A stretch of 64,000 nucleotides of DNA, taken from Anaerolineaceae bacterium. Lineage in GTDB: Bacteria > Chloroflexota > Anaerolineae > Anaerolineales > Anaerolineaceae. Positions 36,152-45,946 of the stretch are shown here, in pieces. Both the position numbers and the translations under genes were made by a program. How positions within the stretch are numbered: the stretch's first letter is position 1; each line of letters opens with the position of its first letter. The notes under the pieces were generated by a model, which saw nothing but the letters and a program-made list of their open reading frames with translations, had not been told where the DNA came from and searched no databases. The stretch spans positions 1 through 64,000 of the forward strand of contig JAENZI010000012.1 in NCBI GenBank assembly GCA_016841365.1, in the 5' to 3' direction.

Positions 36152-36568
36152 TTATTGCCTATTGCGGCGGAGAGACAGCCATGCTCCCAATCCAATCACA
36201 AAGAATTGAATCAAAAGAATTGCTATCACCGCCCCCTCAGTAAGCAATCCTTTGCGGATATAAAACAATACCAATAATATTGTTAATATCGTGCCAACCC
36301 CCAAAGCAATCCAGCCTTTTTTGTCCATCTGCCAACGAGCTATTACCTGGGTCAGTTTTTCCTTCTTCCTTGTTCGTATCACGATCATCACCACCCAAAT
36401 AACCACAGGTATGGACAACGATACGCTTGCAACGCGGTAAAGCAATTGTGATTCCACACCCATAGCATCAGCTATTCCGATGGGTGTAAGCCCGATCACC
36501 ACTTCAAGCGCCATCAGGCGAATTGTTTCTTCTATAAGTATTCGACGGAAATCTTTCCAATTGTTCAT
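36152..36568 (-). CDS. Membrane protein of unknown function
   Basis: No family recognised. About 138 residues with a short amphipathic start (NNWKDFRRILIEETIRLMALEV) and three to four hydrophobic segments (LYRVASVSLSIPVVIWVVMIV, GWIALGVGTILTILLVLFYI, AVIAILLIQFFVIGLGAW), separated by basic loops. I start it at 36568, where GAGGTG lies six to seven bases upstream; ATG at 36622 has none. It is more AT-rich than its neighbours and lies alone beside an insertion sequence, so it may be accessory DNA. Confidence 0.5.
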   Translation of the reverse strand: MNNWKDFRRILIEETIRLMALEVVIGLTPIGIADAMGVESQLLYRVASVSLSIPVVIWVVMIVIRTRKKEKLTQVIARWQMDKKGWIALGVGTILTILLVLFYIRKGLLTEGAVIAILLIQFFVIGLGAWLSLRRNRQ

Positions 36569-36622
36569 CGCCAACACCTCACTATGCATATGAAAGCGCC
36601 ATATCCAATGCAACCAGCGCAC

Positions 36623-37013
36623 ACAATGCAGAAGGGATTAACTGGAACTTAGGCATCAGCACAAATTATGCAAGGTAAGTGGGTATATTTTTGCCAATGC
36701 ACCTGAGGAAACAACCTCAATCTAATCCCAGTGGCCTAACCTCATCGGTTCGGTTTACCCCTTCATTAATAATATTATTGTTTCTATTGTATCATTCATA
36801 ATTAGTGATTCCTGGTTTATCAAAAGGAGACAATAAACCCTCATATAATATTAGATAATCATTCATGTGTAATCAACGATATACTTATTTCCCCACTAAA
36901 AACAGCGTATAATAACAAACTCGAAACACAACGGACTTTTAAAAATCAACTTTCTATCACCGAGTATAACTTCATATATTAGGGAAAATGTGTTAGAATA
37001 TATCCTACTATTC
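36623..37013 (+). promoter_or_regulatory. AT-rich gene-free stretch ending in the tRNA-Gln promoter
   Basis: Nothing coding is seen. TGTTAGAAT (36991-36999) is an extended -10 about 15 bases before the tRNA, with a weak -35 TTCATA at 36971 and a 17-bp spacer. The same -10 occurs before maf. Confidence 0.6.
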
Positions 37014-37087
37014 TGGGGCATGGTGCAATGGCAGCACAGCGGACTTTGAATCCGTTGATCCAGGTTCGAATCCTGGTGCCCCGGCCA
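37014..37087 (+). tRNA. tRNA-Gln (anticodon TTG), CCA encoded
   Basis: The cloverleaf closes fully: acceptor TGGGGCA (37014-37020) with TGCCCCG (37077-37083, one U-G pair), D arm with AGCAC, anticodon stem GCGGA/TCCGT around CTTTGAA with anticodon TTG, and T arm CCAGG-TTCGAAT-CCTGG. Discriminator G at 37084 is followed by an encoded CCA at 37085-37087. This reads CAA glutamine codons. Confidence 0.95.
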
Positions 37088-37136
37088 TTCAAAAAGAAAG
37101 ATTTGAGTACTAAAGAAGAAATAAACCCGGATAGAT

Positions 37137-37191
37137 ATTGCACGAGAGGAGCGCTGGACGAAGTCCAGTGCAATGCTCGTGATTTTGTATT
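37137..37191 (+). promoter_or_regulatory. Competing hairpins between tRNA-Gln and glmU
   Basis: CTGGAC (37154-37159) and GTCCAG (37163-37168) form an inner stem. It can be closed either by CACGAG (37141-37146) with CTCGTG (37176-37181) or by ATTGCAC (37137-37143) with GTGCAAT (37168-37174), and the two closures exclude each other. ATTTTGTATTT follows, so the first form could be a terminator for the tRNA. Confidence 0.5.
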
Positions 37192-37251
37192 TAAATCTAT
37201 GTTCTCTCCCAGAAAAATTTATGGATTATTGGATATGAAGGATCATTAAAG

Positions 37252-38607
37252 ATGACGATTGCATCGATCATCCTGGCTGCTGGCCAGGGAACCCGCATGC
37301 GCTCCAAATTGCCGAAAGTTTTACATCCTGTTGCAGGCAAGCCGATGGTCTGGCATGCCATTCGGGCTGTCAGCCAATTAGCCGACCTGCCGCCGGTGAT
37401 TGTGGTTGGTTTTGGCGCAGAGGCAGTTAAACAGTCTCTCAAAGCAGAACGGGTCGATTTCGCCCTCCAGGCGGAACAACTGGGGACGGGCCATGCTGTC
37501 GCCTCAGCCCGGCCAAACCTTGAAGGGAAAGCGAATCTCGTTTTGGTTACCTATGCTGATATGCCCCTGTTACGGGGTGAATCGCTGAAAGATCTGATGG
37601 CATTACACCAGCAATCATCAAGCCCAGTGACGATGACCAGTTATTTTGGTGAAGAAGCCCGAGGTTTTGGCAGAGTAGTGCGTGACAGCCATGGGCATGT
37701 CGCTCAGATTGTGGAACAGGCAGATGCCACACCTGAACAATTGGCGATCAGGGAATATAATGTAAGCGCTTATTGCTTCGATGCGGATTGGCTGTGGGGT
37801 GCCCTGGAAAATATCCCGATTTCCGCTAAAGGTGAATATTACCTGACGGATTTGATCGGCTTGGCAGTTGCTGAAGGCCATCAGGTCAACAGCATGGTTT
37901 TGGAAGATCCCCTGGAGGCGATAGGCTTGAATAACCGCGTGCACCTTGCTGCGGCAGATAAAGTCATGCGCCAGAGGATCAATGAAAAATGGATGCTGGC
38001 TGGGGTGACAATCATCAATCCTGATGCCACCTATATTGAGGCAGGCGTAACGATCGGTCAGGATACTGTGATTCAACCCAATACGCACTTGCGGGGCACA
38101 ACAATGATCGGTGAGGATTGTGAGATCGGACCGGATACCACAGTGATTGATTCGGTTGTGGGGGACCGCGCCCACCTTATTGCGTCAATGATTGAACAAG
38201 CTGAGATCAGCAACGATGTTACGATGGGTCCCTTCTGCCATTTGCGGAAAGGCGCTATCTTGAAAGAAGGCGTACACCTTGGGAATTTTGCCGAGGTAAA
38301 GGACTCATCACTGGGCGCTGGCACAAAAATGGGGCATTTCTCGTATATCGGGAATGCAGTTATCGGTAAAAATGTGAATATTGGTGCAGGGACAATCACC
38401 TGCAATTATGATGGAGAAAAGAAAAATCCCACCGAGATAGGCGATGACGTCTTTCTCGGCAGTGACACCATGCTGGTGGCACCGGTCAAAATCGGAGATC
38501 GGAGTATCACTGGCGCAGGGGCTGTTGTCACACGGGATGTCCCGCAGGATACGCTGGTAATGGGCGTGCCTGCCAAAGAAAAACGTAAGTTGGAGAAAAG
38601 TGACTGA
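37252..38607 (+). CDS. glmU: Bifunctional UDP-GlcNAc pyrophosphorylase / glucosamine-1-phosphate acetyltransferase
   Basis: Makes UDP-N-acetylglucosamine, the first committed precursor of peptidoglycan. The N-terminal uridylyltransferase domain starts LAAGQGTRMRSKLPKVLH, with GTGHAV and YADMPL further on. The C-terminal half is a left-handed beta-helix with acetyl-CoA residues in the GNFAEVK, YIGNAVIGKNVNIGAG and NYDGEKKNPT stretches. Length 451 is standard. AAGGA lies nine bases before the ATG. Its last eight bases overlap the next gene. Confidence 0.96.
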   Translation: MTIASIILAAGQGTRMRSKLPKVLHPVAGKPMVWHAIRAVSQLADLPPVIVVGFGAEAVKQSLKAERVDFALQAEQLGTGHAVASARPNLEGKANLVLVTYADMPLLRGESLKDLMALHQQSSSPVTMTSYFGEEARGFGRVVRDSHGHVAQIVEQADATPEQLAIREYNVSAYCFDADWLWGALENIPISAKGEYYLTDLIGLAVAEGHQVNSMVLEDPLEAIGLNNRVHLAAADKVMRQRINEKWMLAGVTIINPDATYIEAGVTIGQDTVIQPNTHLRGTTMIGEDCEIGPDTTVIDSVVGDRAHLIASMIEQAEISNDVTMGPFCHLRKGAILKEGVHLGNFAEVKDSSLGAGTKMGHFSYIGNAVIGKNVNIGAGTITCNYDGEKKNPTEIGDDVFLGSDTMLVAPVKIGDRSITGAGAVVTRDVPQDTLVMGVPAKEKRKLEKSD

Positions 38608-39877
38608 GCAAACAATATCCTGGATTATTGCAGCAATCTTATTTGGTTTAGACCTGCTGGTAACGGCAGTTAAGGCGAGTTTCAGCCATGCAAAATTGCC
38701 GCATCTCTTGAATTTACGCGAAAGCCGTGAGGCTGATGTGGACCGGACAATAAGCGTGATTGAAAAACCGCGCTTGCGCACTGGTTTACGGTTGGCGGTG
38801 ATCACAATTCACGTCCTTTTTGCAGGTGTGATCGCTTACCTATTGATCAGGGCGGCGGGTGTGACGAGTGTCTGGCTGGTTATGCTCTACCTGTTCTTGA
38901 TCATGATTGCACTCACTGCGGTTGAATTCGTGATTGAGTCGTTGATTTTAAACGCACCTGAAGAAAACGCCATCCGTTACCGCTTTTTTGCAACGATGAT
39001 CGAATTTGTCTTTACGCCGCTCTCGGCATTGATGATGAGCCTGTTGGGGCCAAAAGCCAATAATGTGACCATGGCTTCGATGACGGAAGAAGATCTAAAG
39101 AATTGGGTGGAGGTGGGTCAGCCTGAGGGATCTCTTGAAAAGGGTGAACGAGAAATGATCTATTCGATCTTCCAGTTTGGCGATACCCTTGCTAAAGAGA
39201 TTATGGTGCCCCGTATTGACATCATTTCTTTGGATATCAACCAGACGTTGGGCGATGCGCGTGAAACTTTTGAACGCGCTGGGCATTCCCGTGTCCCAGT
39301 ATATCAGGACACGGTTGACAATGTGGTTGGGTTGTTATATGCCAAAGACCTGCTGAACATCAGGCAGGATTCGGATTTAATCGCAGATCATCGCGAACTG
39401 CTGCGCCTGGCTTATTTTGTCCCTGAAGCGAAAAAGGTTGATGAACTGCTGGCAGAAATGCAAACCCGCAGCATGCACATGGCAGTTGTCGTGGATGAAT
39501 ACGGTGGTGTGGCCGGATTGGTGACCCTGGAAGATATCGTTGAGGAGATCATCGGTGAGATCAGGGATGAATATGACGAAAGTGAAGAAATGCCCTTCAC
39601 CAAAATCAATGAAGATGAGTATGTCTTCCTTGGCCGCGTTGATCTTGATATTTTCAACGAAATGATGGGCTCGAATATTCGCACCGAAAACGCAGACACC
39701 ATTGGCGGTTTTATCTACGGTGAGATCGGCGATGTGCCAACTGGCGGTGAAGTGATTGAGGCAGAAGGCGTGACGCTAATTGTGGATGAAGTCGTCGGTA
39801 GACGGATTTCAAAGGTGCGCGCAAGGCACACTGAGAAGCAGACACACGCAAAGGAAGATGAAAATGCTGACAAATGA
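38600..39877 (+). CDS. CNNM/CorC (HlyC-type) membrane protein with CBS pair
   Basis: Domains in order: a DUF21/CNNM transmembrane part with about four helices (residues 1-155), two CBS domains (about 190-315; MVPRIDIISLD and VVVDEYGGVAGLVTLED are signature positions) and a C-terminal CorC_HlyC domain (about 330-412). Such proteins are linked to magnesium or cobalt efflux; 'hemolysin' is a historical label. The ATPase-like Mg2+ site of CBS modules cannot be confirmed by eye. It overlaps glmU by eight bases and cdd by 14, so the three are one operon. Confidence 0.88.
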   Translation: MTEQTISWIIAAILFGLDLLVTAVKASFSHAKLPHLLNLRESREADVDRTISVIEKPRLRTGLRLAVITIHVLFAGVIAYLLIRAAGVTSVWLVMLYLFLIMIALTAVEFVIESLILNAPEENAIRYRFFATMIEFVFTPLSALMMSLLGPKANNVTMASMTEEDLKNWVEVGQPEGSLEKGEREMIYSIFQFGDTLAKEIMVPRIDIISLDINQTLGDARETFERAGHSRVPVYQDTVDNVVGLLYAKDLLNIRQDSDLIADHRELLRLAYFVPEAKKVDELLAEMQTRSMHMAVVVDEYGGVAGLVTLEDIVEEIIGEIRDEYDESEEMPFTKINEDEYVFLGRVDLDIFNEMMGSNIRTENADTIGGFIYGEIGDVPTGGEVIEAEGVTLIVDEVVGRRISKVRARHTEKQTHAKEDENADK

Positions 39878-40271
39878 AATGCAAAAAAAGCTGATCGAGC
39901 AGGCGGTTGAAGCCTGGCATAAGGCTTATGCGCCTTATTCTGGTTATTCGGTCGGGGCAGCGCTGCTGACGGAATCAGGCGAGATATACGAAGGCATCAA
40001 TATCGAAAACGCTGTTTACCCGCTGACGATTTGCGCCGAACGCGTGGCTGTTTTTAAAGCAGTATCAGAGGGTAGAAAAAAATTCAAAGCCATTGCAGTT
40101 GTGACGAAGAATGGCGGCACACCCTGCGGTTCTTGCCGTCAGGTGTTGGCTGAGTTTGGTTTGGAAACCCTTGTTTTAATTGCGGATACGTCCGGTGAGC
40201 TGAAAAACACTTACACTGTTGCTGAGTTGTTACCACAATCCTTTGGTAATGCTGATCTTGAGCAATCCTGA
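39864..40271 (+). CDS. cdd: Cytidine deaminase
   Basis: Zinc enzyme that converts cytidine and deoxycytidine to uridine forms in pyrimidine salvage. YAPYSGYSVGAAL near the start is the family signature; TICAERVAVF holds the zinc Cys and catalytic Glu, and PCGSCRQ the other two zinc cysteines. The 135-residue length is that of the homotetrameric class. I start at 39864, seven bases after AAGGAAG, inside the end of the upstream gene; ATG 39858 is too close to that site. Confidence 0.95.
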   Translation: MLTNEMQKKLIEQAVEAWHKAYAPYSGYSVGAALLTESGEIYEGINIENAVYPLTICAERVAVFKAVSEGRKKFKAIAVVTKNGGTPCGSCRQVLAEFGLETLVLIADTSGELKNTYTVAELLPQSFGNADLEQS

Positions 40272-40353
40272 TTAACACATACTGATCGATGTTTACAGCG
40301 CGTGCCGGGATTTCCGATCATGCGCTGTTTTTGAATAGAGAACGGGATGGAGA

Positions 40354-41139
40354 ATGTCTCCGAAAGATGTGCGTTCATATCGCAGCCAGGCAATCGTCTT
40401 GGGGCATATTGAATATGGCGAAGCTGACCGCATACTAAAGTTATTTACCTTTGAGCACGGCAAAATTACCGCGATAGCCAAAGGGATCAGGAAAATCCGC
40501 TCTCGCAAAGCCGGTCACCTCGAGCCCTTTACCCGCGTCAATTTGTTCCTGGCAAAGGGCAGGAACATGGATATCATCACGCAGGCTGAAACAGTTGACG
40601 CCTACTATGGGTTGCGTGAAGACCTTGAGCGCATGGCAAATGCCGCATACGTGGTTGAAGTGCTTGACCGCTTTACCTACGAGCAGGGTCAAAACGTGGC
40701 TATGTTCAGGTTGTTAGCCAGCACGCTTAAGCGGTTGGAAACCCAACCTAACTTGCGCACCGTCATACATTCTTATGAGGTTCGGCTTTTGGATCTGCTC
40801 GGTTTTCGTCCGCAGCTTTTTGAATGTGTGGATTGCGGCAAACCGATCAAGGAAGAGGATCAATACTTTTCGCCGCTGGTGGGCGGTGTACTCTGCCCGC
40901 ATTGCGGAAGTGCCCGGTCTGAAGCATGGCCTGTCGGAAAAGACGTTTTACGTTATTTCCGACATCTGCAGCGGTCAAAGTGGCAGGATGTTGAGGAGAT
41001 CATCATTCCTGAAGAAATCAACAAAGGTCTGACAGATTTGATCGAACGATACTTTACCTACCTCTTAGAACGGAAATTAAATACGCCAGCGTTCTTACGC
41101 GAGGTGGAAGAGAACAAACATCAGCCGAGATCTTCGTAG
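40354..41139 (+). CDS. recO: DNA repair protein RecO
   Basis: Mediator that loads RecA on SSB-covered DNA and anneals strands. An OB-fold (SQAIVLGHIEYGEADRIL, residues about 5-80) is followed by a helical domain and a zinc site CVDCGKPIKE ... CPHCG (near residues 158-190). Length 261 is normal. It lies 82 bases after cdd. Confidence 0.93.
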   Translation: MSPKDVRSYRSQAIVLGHIEYGEADRILKLFTFEHGKITAIAKGIRKIRSRKAGHLEPFTRVNLFLAKGRNMDIITQAETVDAYYGLREDLERMANAAYVVEVLDRFTYEQGQNVAMFRLLASTLKRLETQPNLRTVIHSYEVRLLDLLGFRPQLFECVDCGKPIKEEDQYFSPLVGGVLCPHCGSARSEAWPVGKDVLRYFRHLQRSKWQDVEEIIIPEEINKGLTDLIERYFTYLLERKLNTPAFLREVEENKHQPRSS

Positions 41140-41168
41140 ATTTAATTGAGTTGGGGCTCGATGCAGGG

Positions 41169-41177
41169 TGGTATAAT
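41169..41177 (+). promoter_or_regulatory. Extended -10 of the glyS promoter
   Basis: TGGTATAAT at 41169-41177 is a consensus extended -10, about 80 bases before the glyS start. No T-box features are visible in the short leader. Confidence 0.55.
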
Positions 41178-41257
41178 AAATCGGCAAAATTTAGGCAACA
41201 ATCTGCCCAAATGTTTAATCTTTTACTGTGTAATTATTATTTTGGAGTTATCAATTT

Positions 41258-44254
41258 ATGGACAAAGCACCCGATTTTCAATCGATCATCATGAAGTTGC
41301 AAGCGTTTTGGGCTGAACGGGACTGCTTGATTTGGCAGCCTTATTATTCCCAGGTGGGTGCGGGAACGATGAACCCGGCTACATTTTTGCGTGTTCTGGG
41401 GCCTGAGCCGTGGAAGGTTGCTTATGTTGAGCCTTCGATCCGCCCGGATGACGGCCGATATGGTGACAACCCATACCGCTTGCAGCAGTTCTACCAGTTT
41501 CAGGTGATCTTGAAGCCGGACCCCGGCAATCCTCAAGAGATCTACCTTGAATCCTTACAGGCACTGGGCATTGACCCAACCAAGCATGACATCCGCTTTG
41601 TTGAAGATAACTGGCAGCAGCCAGCTATCGGCGCCTGGGGGTTGGGGTGGGAAGTGTGGTTGGATGGCCAGGAGATCACCCAGTTTACTTATTTTCAGCA
41701 ATGCGGCGGGCAAGAGCTAGACCCCGTTTCTGTGGAAATTACCTACGGGCTTGAGCGGATTGCGATGGTGCTGCAGGGTGTCCGTCATTTTACGGATATC
41801 CGCTGGAGCCCCGAACGCACCTATGGCGATGTCAATTTGATGGGAGAGCGTGAACACAGCGCCTATTACTTTGATGTGGCAGATGTGGACCGCATGCGCA
41901 AGATGTATGAGATGTATGAGCAGGAAGCCGAACGTGCAATTGAAGCGGGTTTGGTGCTGCCAGCGCATGATTACGTCCTGAAGACCTCCCATACCTTCAA
42001 TATTTTGGATACCCGCGGTGCAGTAGGCGTAACTGAACGCCAAGCCCTGTTTAAGCGCACCAGGGAATTGGCACGCAAGGTGGCCAGCACCTATGTAAAT
42101 CAACGTCAGCAAGCAGAATTCCCTTGGGTGGGAGACCAGACTGATCAAAAAATGGAGTTAGAGGTCACAGTTGACGGCGAGCTTGACGTTGAACAAGCGG
42201 ATTTCCTCTTAGAAATCGGCACTGAGGAGCTGCCCCCGGCAGATCTTGCCAGCGCACTTGCACAATTGGAAGTTAGTGTTCCTTCGCTTTTGGAAGAATT
42301 ACGCTTAGATCATGGTGATATCAAGATTTTGGGGACACCGCGCCGGCTGGTGGTTTTAGCGGCAAATCTTGCCGCCCGGCAGCCTGACCTTTCTCTGGAT
42401 GTCAAAGGGCCGCCGGCTGAGCGCGCCTTTGATGCAGAAGGTAACCCCACCCGCGCCGCTGAAGGTTTTGCACGCAGCAAAGGGGTTGACGTCGCCGACT
42501 TAATCGTCGAGGAGCTGGATGGCGGGGAATATATCGTCGCCCGGGTTCAGGAGCAGGGGCAATCCGCCCGAAAGGTGTTAAGCGCAGCCTTACCTGATCT
42601 GGTGGCATCTATCCGCTTCAATAAATCCATGCGGTGGAACGAGAGTGGTGTAGCCTTTTCCCGCCCCATCCGCTGGTTAATGGCTTTACACGGTGACTTG
42701 GTCGTCCCGTTCATTTATGCAGGCTATCTCAGCGGCAGAGAAACTCGCGGATTACGCTTGACGGATCATGAAAGATTCGAGGTCAGCTCACCTGAAGACT
42801 ACCTGGCTAAGATGAGCGCAGAGGGCATTTTGCTCGATCCTGAGGCTCGAAAAAATGAGATCAAAAAACAGGCGGACGCGCTGGCTGAAGCAGTCGGTGG
42901 TCGGATTGCAGATGACCCCGATTTATTAGAAGAGATCACGCACCTGGTAGAGCGGCCGACGGCATTCCGCGGTTCTTTTGATGAGTCACACTTGCAAAGC
43001 TTGCCCCCCGAAGTGTTGATCTCTGTGATGAAGAAATATCAGCGTTATTTTGTGGTCGAGGATCAGGATGGCAGCCTGATGCCGTTTTTTGTCGGCGTGC
43101 GCAACGGCGGAAGTGAAAATTTGGAGATTGTCGCCGATGGAAACGAGCAGGTGATCCGGGCGAGGTTTAATGATGCCGAATTTTTTGTCAAAAAGGACTT
43201 GCAGCGTTCGTTAGAAGATTTCGTGCCAGACCTTTCGACGCTGACATTCCAGGTGGAATTGGGTTCCTTCCTCGACAAATCGCAGCGAATTGAAGCACTG
43301 GTTGAGCCGCTTGGTGCGAAAATCGGTTTGGATCCGGAATCGCTTGAGGTCGCCCAAAGGGCTGCTAAACTCTGCAAGGCAGATTTAGCGACCAATATGG
43401 TGGTCGAGATGACATCGCTGCAGGGTGTGATGGGGCGCTATTATGCCCTTCACAGTGGTGAAGCCCAAGCGGTGGCGGATGCTATTTTAGAACATTACTT
43501 GCCACGTTCTGCAGATGACCGTTTGCCAACGAGCAAACCCGCCCTGGTGGTCGGGCTGGCTGATCGTTTGGATTCCTTGATGGGTTTATTTGCTGCCGGG
43601 TTAGCACCAACAGGCACCAAAGACCCCTTTGCCCAGCGGCGGGCTGCACTCGGCTTATGCCAGAATTTGATCGAGTGGCAGCAGCATCTTGATTTGCGCT
43701 GGGCGCTCGCACAAGCCGCGCAAGGTTTGGCTTTGGATGTCAGCGATGAAAAGATAGATGAATGCCTTGCGTTTATTGTTGGCAGGCTGCGCGGGATGTT
43801 GTTAGAGTTGGGTTTTGCCTATGATGTTATTGAGGCGATACTGGCTGAGAAGGGTCAGGACCCCTATGGCGCATACACAGGCGTGCAGGCATTGACTGCC
43901 TGGGTGGATCGGCCGGATTGGAATGAAATTCTGCCTGCTTTTAGCCGCTGTGTGCGGATTACACGCGATCTACAAGACACCTTTGCCGTTCGAGAAGGTG
44001 CCTTTGTAACTGAATCTGAAAAGTTGCTATATGCTGCGGTCAATCGGGCAGAAAAAGACTTGGGCGGAAGCAAGAATGTAGATGCATTTTTCAATGCGTT
44101 TGTGCCGATGGTTCCGGTGATCAACCAGTTTTTTGATGAAGTTCTTGTGATGGATGAGGATCTGACCCTGCGTGAGAACCGTTTGGGCTTATTGCAGCGC
44201 ATCACCGGGCTTTCAGCAGGCATCGCAGATCTGAGCTTTTTGGAAGGCTTCTAA
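41258..44254 (+). CDS. glyS: Glycyl-tRNA synthetase, fused alpha and beta chains
   Basis: Charges tRNA-Gly. Residues about 1-300 are the class II catalytic alpha chain ([40 protein letters not shown]). From about 312 ([22 protein letters not shown]) the beta chain begins, with its HD-like and C-terminal anticodon-binding parts ([32 protein letters not shown]). In many bacteria these are two genes, glyQ and glyS; fusion to one chain of about 1000 residues is known from a few phyla. Both halves look complete. GGAG lies about nine bases before the ATG. Confidence 0.95.
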   Translation: MDKAPDFQSIIMKLQAFWAERDCLIWQPYYSQVGAGTMNPATFLRVLGPEPWKVAYVEPSIRPDDGRYGDNPYRLQQFYQFQVILKPDPGNPQEIYLESLQALGIDPTKHDIRFVEDNWQQPAIGAWGLGWEVWLDGQEITQFTYFQQCGGQELDPVSVEITYGLERIAMVLQGVRHFTDIRWSPERTYGDVNLMGEREHSAYYFDVADVDRMRKMYEMYEQEAERAIEAGLVLPAHDYVLKTSHTFNILDTRGAVGVTERQALFKRTRELARKVASTYVNQRQQAEFPWVGDQTDQKMELEVTVDGELDVEQADFLLEIGTEELPPADLASALAQLEVSVPSLLEELRLDHGDIKILGTPRRLVVLAANLAARQPDLSLDVKGPPAERAFDAEGNPTRAAEGFARSKGVDVADLIVEELDGGEYIVARVQEQGQSARKVLSAALPDLVASIRFNKSMRWNESGVAFSRPIRWLMALHGDLVVPFIYAGYLSGRETRGLRLTDHERFEVSSPEDYLAKMSAEGILLDPEARKNEIKKQADALAEAVGGRIADDPDLLEEITHLVERPTAFRGSFDESHLQSLPPEVLISVMKKYQRYFVVEDQDGSLMPFFVGVRNGGSENLEIVADGNEQVIRARFNDAEFFVKKDLQRSLEDFVPDLSTLTFQVELGSFLDKSQRIEALVEPLGAKIGLDPESLEVAQRAAKLCKADLATNMVVEMTSLQGVMGRYYALHSGEAQAVADAILEHYLPRSADDRLPTSKPALVVGLADRLDSLMGLFAAGLAPTGTKDPFAQRRAALGLCQNLIEWQQHLDLRWALAQAAQGLALDVSDEKIDECLAFIVGRLRGMLLELGFAYDVIEAILAEKGQDPYGAYTGVQALTAWVDRPDWNEILPAFSRCVRITRDLQDTFAVREGAFVTESEKLLYAAVNRAEKDLGGSKNVDAFFNAFVPMVPVINQFFDEVLVMDEDLTLRENRLGLLQRITGLSAGIADLSFLEGF

Positions 44255-44273
44255 TATCTTTTGTCTATTAATG

Positions 44274-44310
44274 ATCCCGGAGCGGCAATACTGCTCCGGG
44301 ATATTTTGGT
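44274..44310 (+). terminator. Terminator of glyS
   Basis: ATCCCGGAGC (44274-44283) pairs with GCTCCGGGAT (44293-44302), a perfect 10-bp stem followed by ATTTTGG. Confidence 0.85.
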
Positions 44311-44331
44311 TAAATGGGTAATGAATCGGTC

Positions 44332-45003
44332 CTAAGAGATCGTTTCAAGGAATTTATGTGAAATTTCGGTGATATCGTCTGTGGTTTTAATACCCGTCCA
44401 GCCATCGCCTGGGCGGACGATATTCGCGACAACGATGTTTGCGCCGTTGAAGATCGCACTGCGCGCCTCGCGCAAGTCAACACCACCTGCTGCTGAGATG
44501 AGCGAGTCGTATTTGCTGCGGATGCGGTTGATCTGCCGGTAGCGGATCATCTTCCCGTGGGTGTTTTCTTCGTCACGCCCGCGATGGATCACGATGATGT
44601 CTGGCGCTTTTTTCAACGGACGAAGGATATCCAATGGGTCATCAACGCCCAGGAGGTCAATCATCGAAAGCATGTTCAAATGGGCGCAGCGCTCGATGAA
44701 CAGGTTGATCGTTTCTGTTGGTGCGTTTCCTAATACTGTTGCTGCTGTTGCACCTGCCGAATGTGCAAAATCAACTTCATCGATCGCACCATCCAGCACT
44801 TTTAGGTCGGCGACGATATGCCCCCGCCATCTTGCGCGGATGGCGCTAATGCCTTGTAGTCCAATCCTTTTGATATAGGGTGTGCCTGCTTCGATTAAAA
44901 TGCGTTCGCTGGCTGGAATGCGGGGCAGAATTTGATAGACCAATGCCAGGTCATAATTGAACGCGATCTGCAGATATCTGACGTTGTTATCAAGCCCGTT
45001 CAC
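44332..45003 (-). CDS. Orotidine-phosphate decarboxylase-superfamily protein, hexulose-phosphate synthase-like
   Basis: A 223-residue beta/alpha barrel of the OMPDC/HPS/KGPDC suprafamily. ADLKVLDG contains the family's D-x-K-x2-D active-site motif and SAAGGVD the C-terminal phosphate-binding turn. These enzymes act on 6-phosphogluconate-derived or ribulose phosphates (3-hexulose-6-phosphate synthase, 3-keto-L-gulonate-6-phosphate decarboxylase) or OMP; the spacing fits the sugar-phosphate branch better than OMP decarboxylase, but the reaction is not fixed. The start is GTG at 45003 with AAGGA eight bases upstream. It directly follows a slipin gene, three bases away. Confidence 0.72.
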   Translation of the reverse strand: MNGLDNNVRYLQIAFNYDLALVYQILPRIPASERILIEAGTPYIKRIGLQGISAIRARWRGHIVADLKVLDGAIDEVDFAHSAGATAATVLGNAPTETINLFIERCAHLNMLSMIDLLGVDDPLDILRPLKKAPDIIVIHRGRDEENTHGKMIRYRQINRIRSKYDSLISAAGGVDLREARSAIFNGANIVVANIVRPGDGWTGIKTTDDITEISHKFLETIS

Positions 45004-45005
45004 GG

Positions 45006-45797
45006 TCAGGCATCCTTCTTGGGGATAAAGGCATTTGCCACATCAACCATGTTCGATGGCATGAACAAAATGATCTTCTCGGATGGGTCTGAAGCAATAT
45101 CTCGGATGGTTTGCAGGGTACGCAGGTGGAGTGCACCAGGAGATGATGCCAGTTCGTCAGCGGCTGACCGTAAATTCTTTGAGGCCTCCAACTCACCTTG
45201 CGAGGCGATGATGGTCGCACGCCGTTCACGCTCGGCTTCAGCCTGGCGTGCCATCGCGCGTTTCATCTCAGCCGGCAGTTCCAGTTCCTGGATTTTGATT
45301 GATTCGATATCAACACCCCAGTAACTGGTTTCCGCGTCCACAATCTCTTTGATCGATTCTGCAATCTGCAAGCGCTCCATAAGGACGGTGTCCATTTCGT
45401 TGTTGCCGATCACGTCACGCAAGGCCGCCTGGGTGTATTGCCGGATGGCAAAGATATAATCTTCAATTTTGATGATCACTGCCTCTGGGTCAACGACTTT
45501 GAAGTACACCACAGCGTTGACCAGCATGGGGATATTGTCCTTGGTCATCACTTCTTGCCGGGGCACTTCGGCTGTCGCCAGGCGCATATCCACCCGCCGC
45601 ATGATCTGGGCGATGGGGATGAGAAAGGTCAGGCCAGGGTTCCTGATACCCGTAAACTTACCCAAAGTAAAGACCACGCCGCGTTGATATTCGGGGATGA
45701 CCTGTACCGATCGCAAGACAAGGGTGATCAAGAACAGGAGGATCACACCTGCCAAGCATATGAAAAATATGGTCGAGCCGCCAATATTTGTAAACAT
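45006..45797 (-). CDS. Slipin (SPFH/stomatin/band 7 protein)
   Basis: Membrane scaffold protein of 263 residues. One N-terminal helix (about 10-30) is followed by the SPFH domain with VIPEYQRGVVFTLGKF, GLTFLIPI and VDMRLATAEVPRQEVMTKDNI, then a coiled segment rich in Glu/Arg (AMARQAEAERERRA). Slipins usually pair with NfeD; here no NfeD gene is visible and the downstream partner is the OMPDC-like gene. AAAGGAG lies eight bases before the ATG. Confidence 0.9.
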   Translation of the reverse strand: MFTNIGGSTIFFICLAGVILLFLITLVLRSVQVIPEYQRGVVFTLGKFTGIRNPGLTFLIPIAQIMRRVDMRLATAEVPRQEVMTKDNIPMLVNAVVYFKVVDPEAVIIKIEDYIFAIRQYTQAALRDVIGNNEMDTVLMERLQIAESIKEIVDAETSYWGVDIESIKIQELELPAEMKRAMARQAEAERERRATIIASQGELEASKNLRSAADELASSPGALHLRTLQTIRDIASDPSEKIILFMPSNMVDVANAFIPKKDA

Positions 45798-45946
45798 CTG
45801 ATAGCTCCTTTGTTGATTTTATAATTTGTTGATAATACTATTCTACAATTAAATTAGGAAATTTCCCTGATAAAATCTAAGGTTGTGCGCCTTACAGAAA
45901 CTTGTCAGGACGTTGTATAATTCTATATATCATTATTGGAGGTTTT

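Noticed and set aside
37028-37249. 73-residue plus-strand open frame over tRNA-Gln
   Set aside because: It reads through the tRNA and the following hairpin region.
41140-41257. T-box riboswitch before glyS
   Set aside because: The leader is only about 75 nt and shows no specifier loop or TGGNACC-type T-box sequence.
42402-42608. Small minus-strand frames inside glyS
   Set aside because: Shadows of a GC-rich coding region with no ribosome site.
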